A DNA stretch of 64,000 nucleotides from Rhodovarius crocodyli. Lineage in GTDB: Bacteria > Pseudomonadota > Alphaproteobacteria > Acetobacterales > Acetobacteraceae. The stretch is taken from assembly GCF_004005855.1 (NCBI RefSeq), contig NZ_SACL01000003.1, positions 434,001-498,000 on the forward strand. The letters are read 5' to 3'. Below the pieces are notes generated by a model. It did no database searches. It was not told the DNA's origin and was given only the letters and a program-made list of their open reading frames with translations. Position numbers and translations under genes: made by a program. This document shows positions 28,158 to 36,590 of this stretch, one piece after another. Every line of letters starts with the position of its first letter. Within the stretch, counting starts at the first letter, position 1.

Positions 28158-29501
28158 ATGAGCGACGCCGCCGCCCAGGACGGCCTGCCGACAGGCCGCC
28201 GCCGCGCCGCCGTCGCCTGCCTCTGCGTGGGCCTTTCCATGACCGTGCTGGATGTCGCGATGGTGAACGTCGCGCTGCCCGGCATCGCGCGTGACCTGGA
28301 CGTCTCCGCCTCCTCAGCCACCTGGGTGGTGAATGCCTTCCAGCTGGTGCTGGTGGGGCTGCTGCTGCCGCTGGCCTCGATGGGTGAGATCCTGGGCTTC
28401 CGCCGGGTCTATCAATGGGGTGTCGCGATCTATCTGCTGGGCGCGCTGGGCGCGGCACTGGCGCCCAGCCTGCCGCTGCTGGTCGCCTGCCGCGCCTTCC
28501 AGGGCATCGGCTGCGCCGCGATGATGAGCCTGAATGCGGGCCTCATGCGGCACATCTATCCCAGCCGGCTGCTGGGCAGTGCCATCGCCGTCATCGCCAT
28601 GACGGTGGCGCTGTCATCCGCCGCGGGCCCGACGCTGGGCGCCTTCATCATCTCGTTGGGCGGGTGGCAGGCGCTGTTCCTGCTGGCGGTGCCGATCGGC
28701 GCGGGTGTGCTGCTGCTGGGCGCGCGTGCCTTGCCCGAGGTCGCGCCCCAGCCGCGCCGCTTCGACGGTTTCTCGGCGCTGCTGAACCTGCTGGGCTTCG
28801 TCAGCCTGTTCCTCGGCCTCGACATGCTGCCGCATATCATGCTGCTGGGCCTGGTGCTGATCGCCTTCGCGGCGGGCTGCCTGTTCCTGCTGGTGCACCG
28901 GCTGACGGAGGACCCGACGCCGCTGCTGCCGCTGGACCTGCTGCGCATCCGCCCGGTGCGCCTGGCGATGAGCGCCTCGGCCTGCATGTTCGCGGCCCAG
29001 GCCATGCTCTATGTCGCGCTGCCCTTCCACCTGACGGGCGCCGGCCGCACGGTGCGCGAGATCGGGCTCATGGTCTCTCCCTGGCCGCTGGCGGTGGCGA
29101 TCGCGGCCTCCATCGCGGGCCGGGTGGTGGACCGGATCAACACGGCGCTGCCCTGCATCATCGGTTCCTGCGCGGTCGCGGCGGGGATGATCACCATCGC
29201 GCTGCTGCCGCCGGGCGGCGAGAAATGGCCCTTCATGCTGGCCATGTTCTTCAGCGGCCTGGGCTTCGGCGCGTTCCAGACGCCCAACAACCGGACCATC
29301 CTGGGCCAGGCGCCGCGCCACCGGGCGGCGAGCGCCGGCGGCATGCAGTCCACCGGCCGGGTGCTGGGCCAGGCCACCGGCACCACCATCGTGGCCATGG
29401 TGTTCCATTTCGCCGGCGTGCAGGCGCAGCTGGCCCTGCTGATCGGCGCGCTGGGGGCGGCGATGGCCGCGATGTTCAACACGGTGCGCAGCCGGGCCTG
29501 A
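28158..29501 (+). CDS. MFS transporter, DHA2-like drug exporter
   Basis: A 447-residue major facilitator with about 12-14 hydrophobic segments. Residues ~55-75 contain the DHA2-like ATWVVNAFQLVLVGLLLPLA, followed by the loop GEILGFRRVYQWG (motif A position) and CRAFQGIGCAAMMSL (motif B). The first membrane helix carries LSMTVLDVAMVNVALPGIA, with the Asp typical of drug:H+ antiporters. Probably exports toxic organic compounds; substrate unknown. An inverted repeat precedes the start. Confidence 0.88.
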   Translation: MSDAAAQDGLPTGRRRAAVACLCVGLSMTVLDVAMVNVALPGIARDLDVSASSATWVVNAFQLVLVGLLLPLASMGEILGFRRVYQWGVAIYLLGALGAALAPSLPLLVACRAFQGIGCAAMMSLNAGLMRHIYPSRLLGSAIAVIAMTVALSSAAGPTLGAFIISLGGWQALFLLAVPIGAGVLLLGARALPEVAPQPRRFDGFSALLNLLGFVSLFLGLDMLPHIMLLGLVLIAFAAGCLFLLVHRLTEDPTPLLPLDLLRIRPVRLAMSASACMFAAQAMLYVALPFHLTGAGRTVREIGLMVSPWPLAVAIAASIAGRVVDRINTALPCIIGSCAVAAGMITIALLPPGGEKWPFMLAMFFSGLGFGAFQTPNNRTILGQAPRHRAASAGGMQSTGRVLGQATGTTIVAMVFHFAGVQAQLALLIGALGAAMAAMFNTVRSRA

Positions 29502-29532
29502 CGGCCACGCAACGTTCATGGCATGCTGAGGC

Positions 29533-31896
29533 ATGCGCATCGCCTATTGCACGATCTGTTCGTCCAACTACCTGGCCTATGCGCGGACGCTGCATGCCTC
29601 CCTGCGCGCGGCCGGAGAGGATGCGCCCTTCTTCCTGTTCCTCGCCGATGAGGTCTCAGGCCGCTTCGATGCCTCGTTGCTCGGCTTTCCCTGCATCGAG
29701 ACGCGCGACCTGCCGATCCCGAACCATTTCGACATGGCCATGCGCTACTCCGTCATGGAGATGAACACGGCGGTGAAGCCCTTCGCGCTCGACTGGCTGA
29801 TGGAGGAGCAGGGGTTCGACGCGGTGGTCTATCTGGACCCCGACATCCTGGTGCAGCGGCCGCTGGCGCATGTGCATGCCGCGCTGGAACAGGGTGCCGA
29901 GATGGTGCTGACGCCGCATCTGCTGGCGCCGCTCGATGACGACTTCCAGCCCGACGACATCGCGATCATGCGCTCGGGCACCTATAATCTCGGCTTCTGT
30001 GCCTTTCGCCGCACGCCGGGCGCGCGGGCGCTGCTGGGCTGGTGGGCGCGGCAGCTGGAAACCCGCTGCATCGTGGATCTGAAGGAAGGGCTGTTCGTCG
30101 ACCAGCGCTTCATGGATATGGCGCCCGGCTTCGTGGCCGGCACCGCCATCCTGCGGCACCCCGGCTACAACCTGGCCTATTGGAACCTGGCCCACCGGCC
30201 GGTGACGGAAGGGCAGGGCGGCTATCTCGCCGCCGGGGAACCGCTGCACTTCACCCATTTCAGCGGCGTGGTGCCGGGTGAGCGCGGCATCTTCTCCAAG
30301 CACCAGAACCGTTTCGGCGTGGCGGAGTTGGGCGGGCTCACCCCGATTTTCCACGCCTATCACGACGCGCTGCTGGCCCATGCGGAGCTGGGCGGGGTCG
30401 AGGTCGCGCGGCTGCCCTATGCCTATGGCGCGCTCGCCAACGGGGTGGCGGTCTCGGGCGCCATGCGGCGGGTCTATGGCGCGCTGCGCCAGGGCGGGGC
30501 CACGCCCTATGCGGCCGCCTTCGATGCCGATCTCAGCCCCTGGGTGACGCTGGCGCCCGGCATTGGGGCGCCCGGCATTGGGGCGCCCGGCATCGGGGCG
30601 CCCATCACCCGGTTGATGGCCGAGTTCCACGACAAGCGGCCGGACCTGCAGCGGGTGTTCCCGCTGACCACGCCGGAGGGCCGCGAGGGCTATGCCGCCT
30701 GGTTCGCCGAGAAGGGATTTCGCGAATCGGGCACCCCCGCCCCGCTGGTCGCGCGCCACGCGGCGCTGGCCCGGCCCCAGCCCGGCCGCGCCGAGCGCCC
30801 GCCGGGCCTCGATATCCATGGCTATCTGCGGGCCGAAAGCGGGCTGGGCGCCGCCGTGCGCCGCCAGGTGATGGCCGCCCGCGCGGCCGGCATCCCGGGC
30901 GAGGCCTTTTCCCTCCCGGCCGCCCAGTTCGACGACGCGGTGGTGCCGCCTTTTCCCATCGCCACGCAGAACCCGCGCCATGACTGCGCGCTGTTCCACA
31001 TCAACGCCGACCGCGCCGTGAACCTGCCCAGCGAGGTGGCGCCCGACCGGCTGGCGGGGCGCTACCGCATCGGTTTCTGGGCGTGGGAGCTGTCGCGCCT
31101 GCCCGATGCCTGGATGGGCGCCTTCGATCACCTGGATGAGGTCTGGGCACCTTCGGAGTTCTCGGCCCGTGCCTTCGCGCGGCGCACGGCCAAGCCCGTG
31201 CGGGTAATGCCGAATGTGGTCGAGATGCCGCCCATCCTGGAGAAGGCCCAGGCCCGCGCGGCGCTGGCCCTGCCGGCCGAGCCCCTGCTGTTCCTGACCG
31301 GCTTCGACGCGCATTCCTTCATGGCGCGCAAGAACCCCATGGGGGCGGTGCGCGCCTTCCTGGACGCCTTCCCGCCCGGGCCCGACAGCCCGCAGCTGGT
31401 GGTGAAGTGCCTTGGCCGCGGTGATATGCGCGCGCTGCAGGAGCTCGCCGCGCGCGACGCCCGCCTGCACCTGATCGAGCGCGTGCTGACCCCCGCCGAG
31501 GTGACGGCCCTTCAGGGCGCGGTGGACGGCTTCATCTCCCTGCATCGCTCCGAGGGGTTCGGCCTGTGGCTGGCCGAATGCATGGCCCAGGGCCTGCCGG
31601 TGCTGGCCACCGGCTATTCCGGCAACATGGACTACATGACCCCCGGCAACTCCATGCCCATCCCCTTCGAGCTGGTGCGGGTGGGCCCCGGCGAATACCC
31701 GGAAGGTTCCGGCCAGTGGTGGGCCGAGCCCGACCATGATGCCGCCGTGGCGGGGCTACGCGCCCTGGCGAGTGATGCCGCCTTGCGCGCCCGGCTGGGC
31801 GAGGCCGCGCGGGAAGCGATCCGCGCCCATTCCTCGGCCGAGGCGGTGGGGGCGCGGATGGCGGCGCGGCTGGCCGAGATCAGGTCCGAGGCTTGA
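29533..31896 (+). CDS. Two-domain glycosyltransferase (GT8-like plus GT4)
   Basis: A 787-residue protein with two glycosyltransferase units. The N-terminal ~300 residues resemble GT8/GT24-like enzymes: MRIAYCTICSSNYLAYARTL, the DxD motif VVYLDPDILVQ (Asp102-Asp104), and RSGTYNLGFCAFRR. The C-terminal half (from ~420) is GT-B/GT4-like, with YRIGFWAWELSRLPDAW, FDAHSFMARKNP and the E-x7-E motif HRSEGFGLWLAE (Glu674/Glu682). The two are joined by a linker containing an APGIG repeat (~341-355). Cytoplasmic, likely adding two sugars in surface glycan assembly. It stands alone with no other glycan genes adjacent. Confidence 0.85.
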   Translation: MRIAYCTICSSNYLAYARTLHASLRAAGEDAPFFLFLADEVSGRFDASLLGFPCIETRDLPIPNHFDMAMRYSVMEMNTAVKPFALDWLMEEQGFDAVVYLDPDILVQRPLAHVHAALEQGAEMVLTPHLLAPLDDDFQPDDIAIMRSGTYNLGFCAFRRTPGARALLGWWARQLETRCIVDLKEGLFVDQRFMDMAPGFVAGTAILRHPGYNLAYWNLAHRPVTEGQGGYLAAGEPLHFTHFSGVVPGERGIFSKHQNRFGVAELGGLTPIFHAYHDALLAHAELGGVEVARLPYAYGALANGVAVSGAMRRVYGALRQGGATPYAAAFDADLSPWVTLAPGIGAPGIGAPGIGAPITRLMAEFHDKRPDLQRVFPLTTPEGREGYAAWFAEKGFRESGTPAPLVARHAALARPQPGRAERPPGLDIHGYLRAESGLGAAVRRQVMAARAAGIPGEAFSLPAAQFDDAVVPPFPIATQNPRHDCALFHINADRAVNLPSEVAPDRLAGRYRIGFWAWELSRLPDAWMGAFDHLDEVWAPSEFSARAFARRTAKPVRVMPNVVEMPPILEKAQARAALALPAEPLLFLTGFDAHSFMARKNPMGAVRAFLDAFPPGPDSPQLVVKCLGRGDMRALQELAARDARLHLIERVLTPAEVTALQGAVDGFISLHRSEGFGLWLAECMAQGLPVLATGYSGNMDYMTPGNSMPIPFELVRVGPGEYPEGSGQWWAEPDHDAAVAGLRALASDAALRARLGEAAREAIRAHSSAEAVGARMAARLAEIRSEA
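30552..30603 (+). repeat. 15-bp tandem repeat inside glycosyltransferase linker
   Basis: Three head-to-tail copies of GGCGCCCGGCATTGG (30552-30566, 30567-30581, 30582-30596; the third has one T-to-C change), followed by a partial copy. They encode repeated APGIG in frame, so copy-number change would lengthen or shorten the linker without breaking the gene. Confidence 0.95.
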
Positions 31897-31946
31897 CCGG
31901 ACAGGCATCTCGGACGAAGGGTTTCTGGAGTAGGGAAGCGCCTGGC

Positions 31947-33368
31947 ATGAACGCGATCGACACCTCCATCCTCGACACCCTGACCCGTATCGTGGGCCCG
32001 TCGGGCATCCTCGGCGGGGCGGACATGACGCCGTATCTGGTGGATTGGCGGAACCTGTACAGCGACGGCCGGGCGCTGGCGGTGGTGCGGCCGGGCAGCA
32101 CCCAGGAACTGTCCGATTGCGTGAAGGCCTGTGTCGCTGCCGGCGTGCCCATGGTGCCGCAGGGGGGCAATACCTCGATGGTGGCCGGTGCCACGCCCGA
32201 TGCCTCGGGCCGCGCCGTCGTCATCTCCACCCAGCGCATGAACCGCATCCGCGAGATCGACACGCTGGACATGACCATGGTGGCCGAGGCCGGCGTGATC
32301 CTGAAGACCGCGCAGGATGTGGCGCGCGAGGCCGGGGCGCTGTTCCCGCTCTCGCTGGGTGCCGAGGGCAGCGCCACCATCGGCGGCGTGCTGTCCACGA
32401 ACGCCGGCGGCAACACCACCGTGCGCTATGGCAATGCGCGTGAGCTGATGCTGGGCCTGGAAGCCGTGATGCCGGACGGCACGATCTGGAACGGCCTGCG
32501 CCGCCTGCGCAAGGACAACACCGGCTATGCCCTGCGCCACCTGCTGGTGGGCGCCGAGGGCACGCTGGGCTTCATCACCGCCGCCGCCCTGCGCCTGTTC
32601 CCGCTGCCGCGCGAGGAAGCCGTGGCCCTCTGCGCCCTGCGTGACGAGGATGCCGCCCTCTCCCTGTTCCGCCGCTTCCGCGACCGGGACGAAAGCGCGG
32701 TGCGCGCCTTCGAATACATGTCGGCCGGCTCCATGCACCTCGTGCTGGACAATGTCCCCGGCGCCACCCTGCCGCTGGCCGAGCGTGCCGGGCACTACGT
32801 GCTGGTCGACCTCGCCTCCTCCCGCCCGCAGGCCGGCCTGCGTGAGCTGCTGGAGGAAGTGCTGGCCGAGGCGATGGAGGAGGGCGAGGTGCTCGACGCG
32901 GCACTCGCCGAATCCGGCGCCCAGCGCGCCGCCATCTGGCGCCTGCGTGAGGAACACCCGGAGGGCCAGAAGCTGGCCGGCGCCAGCGTCAAGAGCGACG
33001 TGTCGGTTCCCGTCTCCAAGGTGCCGGAGATGATCCGGCGCTCCTCCGAGGCGCTGCGCAAGCTGATCCCCGGCAGCCGCCCGGTGCCCTTCGGTCATAT
33101 CGGCGACGGCAACATCCACATGAACCTGGCCCAGCCGCCGGACATGGATGCCGCGGCCTTCCTGGCCCGCAGCCATGACATCATGGATACGGTGAACGAG
33201 GTGGTGCGCGACTATGGCGGCTCCTTCAGCGCCGAGCACGGCATCGGCCGCATCAAGACCGACATGATGGAGGATTGGCGCGGCGGGGCGGAACTGGCCG
33301 CCATGCAGGCCATCAAGGCCGCGCTGGACCCCAAGGGCCTGTTCAACCCGGGCAAGGTGCTGCCGTAA
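31947..33368 (+). CDS. FAD-binding D-2-hydroxyacid dehydrogenase (GlcD/DLD family)
   Basis: A 473-residue flavoprotein of the vanillyl-alcohol-oxidase-type FAD fold. The FAD-binding part includes VPMVPQGGNTSMVAGATP and GGVLSTNAGGNTTVRYGNAR, and the C-terminal FAD-oxidase-C domain includes PVPFGHIGDGNIHMNLAQP and SFSAEHGIGRIK, where the His residues bind metal and substrate. Such enzymes oxidise D-lactate, glycolate or D-2-hydroxyglutarate, passing electrons to quinone, cytochrome or ETF. The exact substrate is unclear. ATG 31947 is favoured over an upstream in-frame start because it gives the family's usual N-terminus. Confidence 0.88.
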   Translation: MNAIDTSILDTLTRIVGPSGILGGADMTPYLVDWRNLYSDGRALAVVRPGSTQELSDCVKACVAAGVPMVPQGGNTSMVAGATPDASGRAVVISTQRMNRIREIDTLDMTMVAEAGVILKTAQDVAREAGALFPLSLGAEGSATIGGVLSTNAGGNTTVRYGNARELMLGLEAVMPDGTIWNGLRRLRKDNTGYALRHLLVGAEGTLGFITAAALRLFPLPREEAVALCALRDEDAALSLFRRFRDRDESAVRAFEYMSAGSMHLVLDNVPGATLPLAERAGHYVLVDLASSRPQAGLRELLEEVLAEAMEEGEVLDAALAESGAQRAAIWRLREEHPEGQKLAGASVKSDVSVPVSKVPEMIRRSSEALRKLIPGSRPVPFGHIGDGNIHMNLAQPPDMDAAAFLARSHDIMDTVNEVVRDYGGSFSAEHGIGRIKTDMMEDWRGGAELAAMQAIKAALDPKGLFNPGKVLP

Positions 33369-34024
33369 TCCGCCTGGCTGCCGCCGTCCTGCTGCTGGCG
33401 GCGGGCTGCTCGCCGCTGCCCGCGGCCTGGATCGTGCCCGTCACGGCTGAATTCGGCCCTGATGTGCGCGCCCGCGCCACCGCCATCCGCCTGGCCGACG
33501 GCCGCCTGCTCTCCGCCAGCCATGTGCTGGATGAGGCCGGCATCGCCGAGGGCTTCTGCCGCCTGGGCCGTCCCGGCCCGCCCCCGCGCCTGACCGCGCT
33601 GGCGCTGGCCGATGGCCGCCCTGCCGCCCGCCTGCGCTCCGGCGAGGCGGAGATGGACAGCCGGGATTGCGAGCTGGCCTATCGCGGCGGCACCGACCTG
33701 GCGCTGCTGGCCGAGCCCGGCCCGCGCGTCGCCGGCGCGGCCCCCTGCGCCGCCGATACCACCCCCGGCCAGGCCGTGATCGTGGCCACCCGAGCCCGCA
33801 TGGCCCGCGCCCGCATGGCCGGAGAGGCACGCGAGGCCGACCCGCGCTTCGGCCGCTATGCCGTGCTGCCCATGCGGCTGGAGCCGGGCGAATCCGGCGG
33901 CGGGGTGTTCGACGCCGCCACGCGCTGCCTGGCCGGCATCGTCAGCCAGCGGGCGCTGGATGACCCGGGCGCGGCGTGGATCGTGCCGGCGAGCACGATA
34001 CGTGCGTTTCTGGAGAGGGAGTGA
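33368..34024 (+). CDS. Protease-like lipoprotein with non-standard start
   Basis: About 218 residues when begun at ATC 33368, just where the preceding gene stops (TAATC). The first residues IRLAAAVLLLAAGCSPLPAA form a lipoprotein signal with lipobox LAAGC. The rest is trypsin-like: ATAIRLADGRLLSASHVLDE (His position), TDLALLAEPG (Asp position) and LEPGESGGGVFDA (Ser in GESGG). No ATG, GTG or TTG lies within 90 bases upstream in frame; the nearest is TTG 33275, deep inside the previous gene. AAGG at 33354-33357 would serve ATC as Shine-Dalgarno. The coordinate of the start is therefore uncertain. Confidence 0.65.
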   Translation: MRLAAAVLLLAAGCSPLPAAWIVPVTAEFGPDVRARATAIRLADGRLLSASHVLDEAGIAEGFCRLGRPGPPPRLTALALADGRPAARLRSGEAEMDSRDCELAYRGGTDLALLAEPGPRVAGAAPCAADTTPGQAVIVATRARMARARMAGEAREADPRFGRYAVLPMRLEPGESGGGVFDAATRCLAGIVSQRALDDPGAAWIVPASTIRAFLERE

Positions 34025-34042
34025 GGGAAGGGGGGCAGGAAG

Positions 34043-34179
34043 TAATCTTCTTTTTCTGTAGAAAAAGAAGCAAAAAGACTTTTGATTATTTGTATGCTTG
34101 ATAATATCTGCTTCAAATTATTATCTGGAATCAAAATTATCAAAAGTTTTTTGGTTCTTTTTTACAAAAAAGAACATTA
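34043..34179. repeat. 137-bp AT-rich imperfect palindrome
   Basis: An AT-rich island in a very GC-rich genome. The left arm (34043-34106) matches the reverse complement of the right arm (34119-34179) over about 60 bases with few mismatches, around a 12-base centre. Each arm holds its own hairpin: CTTCTTTTTC-TGTA-GAAAAAGAAG (34047-34070) and GTTCTTTTTT-AC-AAAAAAGAAC (34154-34175). It lies between the end of the protease-like lipoprotein gene and lptF. The rest of the gap (to 34302) shows only a GGCGCT-ATAC-AGCGCC palindrome (34286-34301) at the lptF start. Confidence 0.9.
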
Positions 34180-34302
34180 TCCCTATGCGTCTCCACCTCC
34201 CGCCCCACTCCCGGTCGCCCCGCCCGCCCGCTCACCCTTTGTCGCAGTGAAACCCCCTACCGGGCGATACCGCCCGCTCGCATCTGGCGCTATACAGCGC
34301 CC

Positions 34303-35460
34303 GTGTTCACGCGCATCGACAGCTATGTCCTCCGGCAGCTTCTCATCTCCCTCGGGGCCGTCACCATCGGTCTCGCGGCGCTGGTGTGGCTGACCCAGTC
34401 GCTCCGCTTCATCGAGCTGGTGCTCGATCGCGGCCTGTCCTTCTGGGTGTTCCTGGAGCTGACGGGCCTGCTGCTGCCCAGCTTCTTCTCCGTCATCCTG
34501 CCCATCACGACCTTCGTGGTGGTGCTGTTCACCTATGTCCGGCTCGGCTCCGACCGGGAACTGGTGGTGATGCGCGCCGCCGGCCTGTCGCAGTGGCAGT
34601 TGGCGCGCCCGGCCATGGGGGTCGCGTTGATCGCGACGGTGGTGGGCTTCCTGCTGTCGATCTGGATCGTGCCGGCCAGCCATGCGGCCTTCCGTGACTG
34701 GCAGTTCGAGATCCGCAACCAGATGGCCGGGCTGCTGCTGCAGGAGGGCGTGTTCAGCTCGCTCGGCGGCGACCTGACCGTCTATGCCCGCACGCGTGAG
34801 GATGACGGCACCCTGCGCGGCATCATGGTGCATGACGCGCGTGAGCGCGGCGCCCCCGTGACCATCCTGGCCGAGGCCGGGCGCATCACCTCGGGCCCGC
34901 TCGGCCCCCGCGTCACGCTGCTGAACGGCCAGCGCCAGCAGCTGGAGGTCAGCGCCCATGGCCCGCGCCTCAACGTGCTCTCCTTCTCCGAGAACAGCGT
35001 GGACCTGGCGCGTGCCACCCGCGCCGAGGGCGAGCGGTTCCGCAATGCCCAGGAACGCTCGATGTACGAATTGCTGCACCCGGAGCCCGAGGTCTCACTG
35101 CGGGACCGCCGGCGCTTCAGGGCGGAAGCGCACCAGCGGCTGAGCAATCCGGTCACCGCCATCTCGCTGGCGCTGCTGGCGCTGGCGGTGGCGCTGACGG
35201 GGCAGTTCCAGCGCCATGGCGGCGGCTTGCGGCTGTTCGTCGGCTGCGCGGTGGCGGTGGGCGTGCTGGCCATCGGGCTGGTGGCGGCGAGTGCTGCCGC
35301 GCGCACCAACTCGCTGATCTTCCTGATCTGGGTGCATGCCATCCTGCCAGGGGCGATCTCGGTGTGGATCCTGGCCGAGATGCCGGGCGCGCCGGCCTTC
35401 CTCCGCGGGCGGCCGCCGGCCCCTCCCGGAACCTCCTTCACGGAGGAGGCCAAGGCATGA
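34303..35460 (+). CDS. lptF: LPS export ABC permease LptF
   Basis: A 385-residue LptF. Three N-terminal membrane helices (~15-35, ~55-80, ~100-120), a periplasmic beta-jellyroll (~135-255) and three C-terminal helices (~280-360) match the family. LptF, LptG and LptB2 extract lipopolysaccharide from the inner membrane. The GTG start at 34303 gives the expected N-terminus (FTRIDSYVLRQLL); no Shine-Dalgarno is visible and a TATACA lies only 7-12 bases upstream. The stop overlaps the lptG start. Confidence 0.95.
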   Translation: MFTRIDSYVLRQLLISLGAVTIGLAALVWLTQSLRFIELVLDRGLSFWVFLELTGLLLPSFFSVILPITTFVVVLFTYVRLGSDRELVVMRAAGLSQWQLARPAMGVALIATVVGFLLSIWIVPASHAAFRDWQFEIRNQMAGLLLQEGVFSSLGGDLTVYARTREDDGTLRGIMVHDARERGAPVTILAEAGRITSGPLGPRVTLLNGQRQQLEVSAHGPRLNVLSFSENSVDLARATRAEGERFRNAQERSMYELLHPEPEVSLRDRRRFRAEAHQRLSNPVTAISLALLALAVALTGQFQRHGGGLRLFVGCAVAVGVLAIGLVAASAAARTNSLIFLIWVHAILPGAISVWILAEMPGAPAFLRGRPPAPPGTSFTEEAKA

Positions 35461-36581
35461 TCTTCGCCCGTACACTGACCCTCTATGTGGCCCGGCGCTT
35501 CCTGGTCTCCACCTTCACCATGCTGCTGTCGCTCACGCTGCTCGTCTCCCTGTTCGACTTCATCGAGCTGCTGCGCCGCGCCGCCACCCGCCAGGATGCG
35601 GGCTTCGCGCTGGTGGTCAGCATCGCCGGGCTGCGCCTGCCCTTCATGGGCATGCAGATCCTGCCCTTCGCCATCCTGCTGGGCGGCATCGTCGCCTTCT
35701 GGCGGCTGACCCGCAGCTCCGAGCTGATCGTGGCGCGTGCGGCGGGCGTCTCGGCCTGGGGCTTCCTGATGGGGCCCGTGGTCGTGGCGCTGCTGTTCGG
35801 CGGGCTGGCCATCACCACTGTCTCGCCCATTTCCTCCGCACTGCTGTCGCGGGCGGAGCGGCTGGAAGCCACCTATCTGCGCGCCGGCGGCGGTGTCACG
35901 GCGCTGGCCGGCGGGCGGCTGTGGCTGCGCCAGGCCGATACCGGGCTGGTGCCGGGCGGGGTCGCCATCATCGCCGGCCAGCCGACGCGGCTGCTCAGCG
36001 CCGGGCGGGGCCTGGCCTTCACTCTCGAAAATGTGAGCGTGTGGCGCCTGAACGCGCAGGACCAGTTCCTGGCGCGCGTCGAGGCCCCGCGCGCCACGCT
36101 GGGCCCCGGCCATTGGGACCTGAGCGAAGCGGTGGTGTTCGGCACGGACCGCCAGGCCTCGCCCGCCGCGGCCATGACGCTGCCGAGCGAGCTGACGCCG
36201 GACCGCATCGAAAGCAGCTTCGCCTCGCCGGACACGCTCAGCTTCTGGGCGCTGCCGGGCTTCATCGCGGTGCTGGAACAGGCGGGTTTTTCGGCCCTGC
36301 GGCACCGGTTGCAGTTCCAGTCGCTGCTGGCCGTGCCGGTGCTGTCGGTCGCGATGGCGCTGGTGGCGGCGGGCTTCTCCATGCGGCCTTCGCGCATGGG
36401 CGGCGTGGCGCGGATGGTGGCGGCCGGTGTGGCGGCCGGCTTCTCGCTGTTCGTGCTGGACCGCATCACGGCCGAATTCGGCGAGTCGGGCGCGCTGCCG
36501 GTGTGGCTGGCGGCCTGGGCGCCCTCCATCGCCGGCCTGTTGCTGGCCTTGGGGCTGTTGTTGCACCTAGAGGACGGGTAA
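35457..36581 (+). CDS. lptG: LPS export ABC permease LptG
   Basis: A 374-residue LptG with the same six-helix plus periplasmic-domain plan as LptF: TLYVARRFLVSTFTMLLSLT in the first helix, RLPFMGMQILPFAILLGGIV in the second, and C-terminal helices SLLAVPVLSVAMALVAAGFS and beyond. It pairs with LptF in the LPS transporter. ATG 35457 overlaps the lptF stop (ATGA). The next gene, lptD, starts 9 bases after its stop. Confidence 0.95.
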   Translation: MIFARTLTLYVARRFLVSTFTMLLSLTLLVSLFDFIELLRRAATRQDAGFALVVSIAGLRLPFMGMQILPFAILLGGIVAFWRLTRSSELIVARAAGVSAWGFLMGPVVVALLFGGLAITTVSPISSALLSRAERLEATYLRAGGGVTALAGGRLWLRQADTGLVPGGVAIIAGQPTRLLSAGRGLAFTLENVSVWRLNAQDQFLARVEAPRATLGPGHWDLSEAVVFGTDRQASPAAAMTLPSELTPDRIESSFASPDTLSFWALPGFIAVLEQAGFSALRHRLQFQSLLAVPVLSVAMALVAAGFSMRPSRMGGVARMVAAGVAAGFSLFVLDRITAEFGESGALPVWLAAWAPSIAGLLLALGLLLHLEDG

Positions 36582-36590
36582 ACGAGCCTG

